This document shows positions 6,964-10,555 of a DNA stretch of 10,555 nucleotides, piece after piece. A program made the position numbers and the translations under genes. The stretch is taken from positions 1 through 10,555 of the forward strand of contig CAAGPW010000108.1 of the NCBI GenBank assembly GCA_900771955.1. Reading direction: 5' to 3'. Origin of the DNA: Lachnospiraceae bacterium (GTDB lineage Bacteria; Bacillota; Clostridia; Lachnospirales; Lachnospiraceae). The notes under the pieces were generated by a model. The model had not been told where the DNA came from. It saw only the letters and a program-made list of their open reading frames with translations, and ran no database searches. Each line of letters starts with the position of its first letter. Positions within the stretch are counted from its first letter, which is position 1.

Positions 6964-8520
6964 TTAAGCCTTCAAGCTGACCACACGATCATAGTCATAT
7001 CCTCGATCCGGATTCACCTTTCCGGCATTCAGTTCGAAATAAACCACACCGTTTTCGTTTACAGGAAGCTCTACGCAGATATTTCCGTCCTCCTGCTTTT
7101 TACGCTCTGTTTTTACAAAAGGTCTGGATGATTCCCGAATCAGCTTCGTCTGTTCCTCACTCAGATTGGCAGGTTCTCCCATATCATGCCATACCTTCAA
7201 GGGATTACATGTTTCCTCATCTACCGTTTTAGTCAGGAAGCAGTACTCCTCCTGTTCAGCCGGAAATGTAAACTCCAACAGCATTTTTTCTTTACCCTGT
7301 TCTGTACTTTTACGGACAATATTCCAGGCTACACCTAGATAATCACCGTTTGCACGTTTCAAAACGACAATATTGTCATCCTTATATACACAATTGGCTT
7401 CACTTTCCTCAAGCTTTTTGTAAAAAGCAAATGTCCAGAAGGTCGGCTTGGTAATACAGCCATTGGCAACCAGTCCAAAGCCGCCGTGGAATGGTGTAAA
7501 AGGAACTCCCAGCTCTTCAAACACATCACCAAATGTCCAGTAGGAATAGGATTCATTCACATCTCCCAATCTGGAAAGCTGCTGTGCTATAAAGGCCGCA
7601 TTCAGGTTTGTATCATGAATGACGCCCTGAGGAGTATAGGAGCTGTTGAACTCCGTGATATGAATCTGCAGACCCTTATATTCCGGGAAACTGTCAATAA
7701 TATCTCTGGTTGTTTTTAAATTGGCAAAGCCGTCCTCTGCCTTCATCAGTTCAGAATATGCATAATGTCCAATACATTCCGGCGGATCAATGGTGTAATG
7801 ATGTCTGGTTACGAAATCCACAGGTATGTGATTCTCATGGCAATATTCCATAAATGCCTGAATCCATTTCTCATCCGTTCCTCCACAAACAGCAGGGCCT
7901 CCTACACGGAATCCCGGATTCACTTCCTTTATGGCATCAAAGGTTCTATGGAACAGCTTAAAATATTCCTGCATATCCGCATTTTCCCAGAAGCCGCAAA
8001 GATTGGGCTCGTTCCATACTTCAATGGGCCATTGAATAACTTCCTCTTCTCCATAGCGTCCCATCAGATGCCGCAGCAATGAATGCACCATATTACACCA
8101 CATATCATAATCTTTTGGAGGAGTGGTATTTCCCTGCCAGTAAAAGATAGTCTGGCTTCCACTTGCCAACTTTTTAGGCATAAAACCCAGTTCAAGAAAG
8201 GGTCTCAGCCCCACCTTCTTATAGGCATCCATTACTCTATCCAGATAAGTATAGTTGTACTCGACCCTTACCTTACCATCCTCCTCATAGGTCTGAAAGA
8301 TCGCCATATCATCACAGAATAATCCATGTCCCCGGATATGCTTAAATCCGATTTCCTTTTGAACCAAGCGCAGCTCCTCCTGATATTCTTCTGTCAATGC
8401 AAGCCCCATTCTTCCGGTTCCCACACAATAATCTACATTATTGTGAAAAAAGGCCTTTGAATCCTTTGTAATCACGATCTTTTTTCTGTCATTCTCTGTT
8501 GCTCCACCCAAATTTACCAT
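6964..8520 (-). CDS. GH39 beta-xylosidase
   Basis: This 518-residue protein matches the length and layout of clostridial GH39 beta-xylosidases (about 500 residues), which release xylose from the non-reducing end of xylo-oligosaccharides with retention. The TIM barrel spans about residues 15-370. The acid/base is Glu171 in PIEVWNEPNL and the nucleophile is Glu290 in IHITEFNSSY. Other family features are FKHIRGHGLFCDD at 59-71, VDFVTRHHY at 234-242 and SYSYWTFGDVFEELG at 324-338. A beta-sandwich tail follows to the end. No signal peptide is present, so it is cytoplasmic. The ATG at 8520 has GAAGGAG 8 bases upstream. It is the first gene after the divergent promoter region. Its separation from the esterase by 772 bases is at least partly due to the IS remnant, so the three hydrolases may once have been one operon. 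Confidence 0.94.
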   Translation of the reverse strand: MVNLGGATENDRKKIVITKDSKAFFHNNVDYCVGTGRMGLALTEEYQEELRLVQKEIGFKHIRGHGLFCDDMAIFQTYEEDGKVRVEYNYTYLDRVMDAYKKVGLRPFLELGFMPKKLASGSQTIFYWQGNTTPPKDYDMWCNMVHSLLRHLMGRYGEEEVIQWPIEVWNEPNLCGFWENADMQEYFKLFHRTFDAIKEVNPGFRVGGPAVCGGTDEKWIQAFMEYCHENHIPVDFVTRHHYTIDPPECIGHYAYSELMKAEDGFANLKTTRDIIDSFPEYKGLQIHITEFNSSYTPQGVIHDTNLNAAFIAQQLSRLGDVNESYSYWTFGDVFEELGVPFTPFHGGFGLVANGCITKPTFWTFAFYKKLEESEANCVYKDDNIVVLKRANGDYLGVAWNIVRKSTEQGKEKMLLEFTFPAEQEEYCFLTKTVDEETCNPLKVWHDMGEPANLSEEQTKLIRESSRPFVKTERKKQEDGNICVELPVNENGVVYFELNAGKVNPDRGYDYDRVVSLKA

Positions 8521-8625
8521 GCATGTATCTCCTTCTTCTAAATCATGTTCCTATGCAGTCACGCATCAGATGTCTGACCGCTGCACGATCCGCAGCTCTC
8601 TGATGACGATTGCCATGTTAATCTG

Positions 8626-8654
8626 ATACTAACGTATTGATCTAAAGTTTCCAA
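8626..8654 (-). promoter_or_regulatory. Candidate promoter for the GH39 gene
   Basis: On the minus strand, TTGGAA (8649-8654) and TAGTAT (8626-8631) are separated by 17 bases, a reasonable vegetative-sigma -35/-10 pair. Transcription would begin near 8619 and give a leader of about 100 bases. The -10 overlaps the TCTGAT half-site at 8622-8627, and the whole promoter overlaps the regulator's promoter on the other strand. Confidence 0.45.
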
Positions 8655-8665
8655 TGATTTATACT
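8637..8665 (+). promoter_or_regulatory. Candidate promoter for the AraC-family regulator
   Basis: TTGATC (8637-8642) and TATACT (8660-8665) are 17 bases apart, a good sigma-70-like promoter. The start would fall near 8672, placing the palindrome at 8685-8700 just inside the transcript and next to the ribosome site GGAG at 8702-8705. This position fits autorepression by roadblock or an mRNA hairpin that limits translation. Confidence 0.55.
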
Positions 8666-8712
8666 ATAAGAAAATTGATATATCCTCTGATGTATCAGAG
8701 CGGAGATTCCAG

Positions 8713-9555
8713 ATGACTGAAATTGAATTTGTCGGCTACAGTGCCGTTCACCCCTCAGATTTTATATATGATGTTCCGAATGGCTTTACAGGCTATCTTC
8801 TGCTTCTTTTCGACTCTCCCTCGGAGCTGCTCATAGACGGAAGACTAATGCGGACAGCCGCCAATTCTGCTATTCTGTATACACCAGGAAGCAGGATTTA
8901 TTACCGTGCTGCCGGTGAAGAATACCGGAATGACTGGATTCGTTTTCGTTCCGATCACTCCTTCGTGAAGCGGTTTCCGTTAACAAACACCCCATTTCCC
9001 GTAACAGATCCGGAATACTGTCATCAGCTTTTTAAATTACTAACCTGGGAGTCCGCCTTTTTCTCCTCTGAAAGCGAAGCAAACATTACTCACCTGCTGC
9101 GGGTTCTGTTCTCCAAATTAAGAGAAGGAACCCAGAATGAGTCCCCGGGTATTCACGATCATGAGCTGGTTGCATTGCATAAGATGATCTACAATAATCC
9201 TCAGCTTCCATGGAATATAAACATGATGGCTGCGAAGCTTCACTTAAGTCCCAGTCATCTTCAGACTCTCTATCACCGCCAATTTGGCTCCACCTGCATG
9301 GACAATGTCATCGAAGGACGTCTGCGCCGTGCACAGGATTTATTAGAGTACAGCGAATACTCCATCCGCGACATTTCCGAGCAATGTGGTTATAATAATG
9401 TAGAGCATTTCTGCAGACAGTTCCGTCAGCATAACGGCTGTACCCCTGGACAATACCGGAAAAATGCATCAGCGGGAAGCAACAAAAGACTTCTCACCCA
9501 CAATACCCTGGGAGGAAGGGAGTTTGAGAAGATTAATCGAAATATCCGGAAATAG
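8713..9555 (+). CDS. AraC-family transcriptional regulator
   Basis: This 280-residue protein has the usual AraC layout. Residues 1-140 form a cupin-like sensing domain (VPNGFTGYLLLLFDSPSELL, and LYTPGSRIYYRAAGEEYRND, typical of the arabinose-binding type). Residues about 150-250 carry two helix-turn-helix motifs: the first around 167-190 (INMMAAKLHLSPSHLQTLYH), the second around 216-246 (YSIRDISEQCGYNN, HFCRQFRQHNGCTPGQY). The ATG at 8713 has GGAG 7 bases upstream. It is transcribed away from the GH39 gene, the classic arrangement for a local activator of a sugar-use operon. It probably senses a pentose or xylo-oligosaccharide and controls the hydrolases and itself; the ligand cannot be read from the sequence. 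A 30-residue basic tail follows the second helix-turn-helix. Confidence 0.93.
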   Translation: MTEIEFVGYSAVHPSDFIYDVPNGFTGYLLLLFDSPSELLIDGRLMRTAANSAILYTPGSRIYYRAAGEEYRNDWIRFRSDHSFVKRFPLTNTPFPVTDPEYCHQLFKLLTWESAFFSSESEANITHLLRVLFSKLREGTQNESPGIHDHELVALHKMIYNNPQLPWNINMMAAKLHLSPSHLQTLYHRQFGSTCMDNVIEGRLRRAQDLLEYSEYSIRDISEQCGYNNVEHFCRQFRQHNGCTPGQYRKNASAGSNKRLLTHNTLGGREFEKINRNIRK

Positions 9556-9600
9556 TGTTTCGGTAGCTGCTTTATTCAGCATTTCCTTATGCGTTCGCTT

Positions 9601-9891
9601 CTACCTGTAAATAAATTTCAGCTTTCCGATACCGATTTCATCTCCGGGTTCGATGATTTCCGACGCATTTGGTTCTAACCGCATCCCGTTCCGGAAGGTT
9701 CCGTTCGTCGAGTTGAGATCCGTAATAAAGAACCGGTTTCCATCCCTTGATATTCTTGCATGAAGGCGGCTTATACTCTGATCATTTAACACAAGATCCA
9801 CTGCTCCTGCCATTTTCCAACTGTGATTGGCAGTTTTGCAACGGGATATGATATTTGTTGCTCTTCCAAATTCCGTATAATTTATTGTCAC
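9601..9891 (-). pseudogene. FHA-domain protein remnant, N-terminally truncated
   Basis: Residues about 26-96 are a good forkhead-associated (phosphothreonine-binding) domain: KMAGAVDLVLNDQSISRLHA, the binding loop DLNSTNGTFRNG at 58-69, and EPGDEIGIGKLKFIYR at the end. In Clostridia such a domain commonly ends a longer DUF6382/FHA protein. Here the first 25 residues (MTINYTEFGR, TNIISRCKTANHSW) do not fit the FHA fold, and the only start is a GTG at 9891 without a ribosome binding site. It begins 6 bases after the stop of the chimeric frame upstream. A fusion of an unknown fragment to the last domain of an FHA protein is the best reading, though a small stand-alone FHA protein is possible. 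Confidence 0.65.
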
Positions 9892-9897
9892 TATTCT

Positions 9898-10185
9898 CTA
9901 TTCACGGAATAAATACGGTGTGCCCCGATTCCAGCTTACATTTTGTACCGGAGCTTCCCGGCTCTGACTTCCCTGATTCCGGTACGAATTCTGCGTCTGC
10001 ATATTGGGGTTCCAGTTGCTTTGCGCCATTGTTACATTCTGTTCATGGATCCTCTCTTCCATCTGTTCTTCATCATAATTTTCCTGAAACCAGGTAATGA
10101 GCTCATCCAGCACAAACTGCTGCCGGTTCAGCAGATCCGTCATCTGGTATACAGCCTCGACAAGCAGTATATTTTCGGAGTCCAT
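9898..10185 (-). CDS. Unidentified Q/N-rich reading frame joined to the ParA remnant
   Basis: I do not recognise this 95-residue frame. Residues 4-40 look like an acidic amphipathic helix (LLVEAVYQMTDLLNRQ, then LDELITWFQENYDEEQ), and the rest is a disordered Gln/Asn-rich tail (MAQSNWNPNMQTQNSYRNQG). Upstream of its ATG the frame stays open and reads directly into ParA sequence (NRTNYARDIS), so it may be a chimera rather than a gene with its own start. An AGGG about 10 bases before the ATG is a weak ribosome site. The tail resembles the linker found before FHA domains, and the FHA remnant follows, so both may come from one disrupted gene. Confidence 0.4.
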   Translation of the reverse strand: MDSENILLVEAVYQMTDLLNRQQFVLDELITWFQENYDEEQMEERIHEQNVTMAQSNWNPNMQTQNSYRNQGSQSREAPVQNVSWNRGTPYLFRE

Positions 10186-10188
10186 ACC

Positions 10189-10386
10189 ATCAATGAAATA
10201 TCCCTGGCATAGTTGGTTCTGTTATCTACCATAGTCAAAAGAATTCCTTCTATTTTAAGTTTAGGATTGAGCTGCTTCTTTTACTCTTCCTATTGTTTTG
10301 ATCAGCTGCTGTAATCCTTTGACCGGGAGATATGCAGCCTGCACCGGTATCAATACAGAATCTGCACATGCCAATGCATTAATTGT
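10189..10386 (-). pseudogene. ParA/Soj partition ATPase remnant with frameshift
   Basis: The minus strand reads TINALACADSVLIPVQAAYL, then PVKGLQQLIKTIGRVK, a well conserved stretch near the middle of ParA/Soj ATPases. The frame then ends in KEAAQS and a stop at 10261. Reading one base over resumes with NPKLKIEGILLTMVDNRTNY and ARDIS. The shift falls in an A-rich run around 10274-10282, where deleting one base restores GRVKKQLNPKL. The Walker A region is missing at the 5' side and the C-terminus is missing at the 3' side, where it is joined to an unrelated frame. ParA partners ParB in plasmid and ICE partition, and a ParB fragment lies on the same strand at the other end of the window. Confidence 0.75.
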
Positions 10387-10458
10387 CCGCTGTGCGTTGC
10401 GCCGGAGCAGGCATGGGAATGACCACCGGTTCCGTATGACGGAGATATTTCGCCTTGT
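10387..10458 (-). other. Unassigned fragment before the ParA remnant
   Basis: One minus-strand frame here reads KYLRHTEPVVIPMPAPAQ and stops inside the ParA remnant. It has a coding look but no recognised family and no start, so it may be another short gene fragment in the mosaic. Confidence 0.25.
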
Positions 10459-10554
10459 TTATTCTTGTAGCAACCAATCTGCTATATCGTGAATTTCGAT
10501 TCCTTCATAGCTATATTGGGGATGTTTGGTTCTGGCAATAATCATTTTCGGATA
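10459..10554 (-). CDS. Partial C-terminal coding fragment, unidentified
   Basis: A minus-strand frame enters from the window edge and ends at a TAA at 10461-10459 after 31 residues: MIIARTKHPQYSYEGIEIHD, then IADWLLQE. It looks like the end of a real protein because it has balanced composition and an amphipathic helical finish, but I do not recognise the family. The start and most of the gene would lie beyond the right edge. Confidence 0.35.
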   Translation of the reverse strand, partial: YPKMIIARTKHPQYSYEGIEIHDIADWLLQE

Positions 10555-10555
10555 A

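Larger units (their letters stand above)
8565..8700. promoter_or_regulatory. Cluster of TCTGAT/ATCAGA half-sites, likely AraC-family operators
   Basis: TCTGAT occurs at 8599-8604, 8622-8627 and 8686-8691, and its complement ATCAGA at 8565-8570 and 8694-8699. Two of these make the perfect palindrome CTCTGAT-GT-ATCAGAG at 8685-8700, just before the regulator's ribosome binding site; TCAGA-TG-TCTGA at 8566-8577 is a second one in the GH39 leader. The sites at 8599 and 8622 are direct repeats 23 bases apart, about two helical turns, as expected for AraC-type binding. About 0.1 copies of a given hexamer would be expected on both strands of a gap this size. Binding by the adjacent regulator is inferred. 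Confidence 0.55.

Noticed and set aside
9487..9532. CTTCTCA ... TGAGAAG inverted repeat near the end of the regulator gene as a terminator
   Set aside because: The arms lie inside the coding region, the loop is about 30 bases and no T-run follows.
9556..9600. Terminator between the convergent regulator and FHA remnant
   Set aside because: Only a four-base GCTG/CAGC stem is present, with no T-run.
1..10555. CRISPR arrays, tRNA or rRNA genes
   Set aside because: No regularly spaced identical repeats were seen, and no tRNA cloverleaf motif or rRNA sequence was recognised on either strand.

Overview
The window looks like a chromosomal or integrated-element segment from a low-to-moderate G+C Gram-positive gut anaerobe, most likely a Lachnospiraceae-type Clostridia. 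I base this on strong AGGAG/GGAGG ribosome binding sites, on the style of the glycoside hydrolases, and on the ICE-like ParA/ParB remnants and transposase remnant. This is inferred from remembered protein style; no database search was run.

The intact core is a xylan/arabinoxylan side-chain utilisation locus. On the minus strand, in transcription order, it has a GH39 beta-xylosidase (6964-8520), an esterase made of a type-B carboxylesterase fused to a jelly-roll plus SGNH esterase (3579-6191), and a large GH51 alpha-L-arabinofuranosidase (1078-3564). The last two are 14 bases apart and clearly co-transcribed. None of the three has a signal peptide, so they should act in the cytoplasm on imported, acylated and arabinose-decorated xylo-oligosaccharides. 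The esterase would remove acyl groups, GH51 would remove arabinose and GH39 would release xylose. No transporter is encoded here. An AraC-family regulator (8713-9555) is divergent from GH39. The roughly 190-base gap holds two overlapping divergent promoters with 17-base spacers and five copies of TCTGAT/ATCAGA, two of them forming a perfect palindrome just upstream of the regulator's ribosome binding site.

Around and inside this core is a set of broken and chimeric genes. Left side (1-1077): a ParB N-terminus fused to a truncated dUTPase, a structured spacer, an orphan transposon-like end with TGACAA repeats, and a MATE transporter pseudogene with an internal deletion. Between GH39 and the esterase (6192-6963): an opposite-strand transposase pseudogene with a large in-frame internal deletion and two stops, and a tiny reading frame with a near-perfect ribosome binding site that is either a 19-residue Cys-rich peptide or the frameshifted start of a membrane protein. 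Right side (9601-10555): an FHA-domain remnant, a chimeric reading frame, a frameshifted ParA remnant and an unidentified C-terminal fragment.

The most unusual feature is this mosaic of gene fragments joined at short homologies around an apparently intact carbohydrate locus, with ParA and ParB remnants on the same strand at opposite ends. The most biochemically interesting gene is the double esterase.
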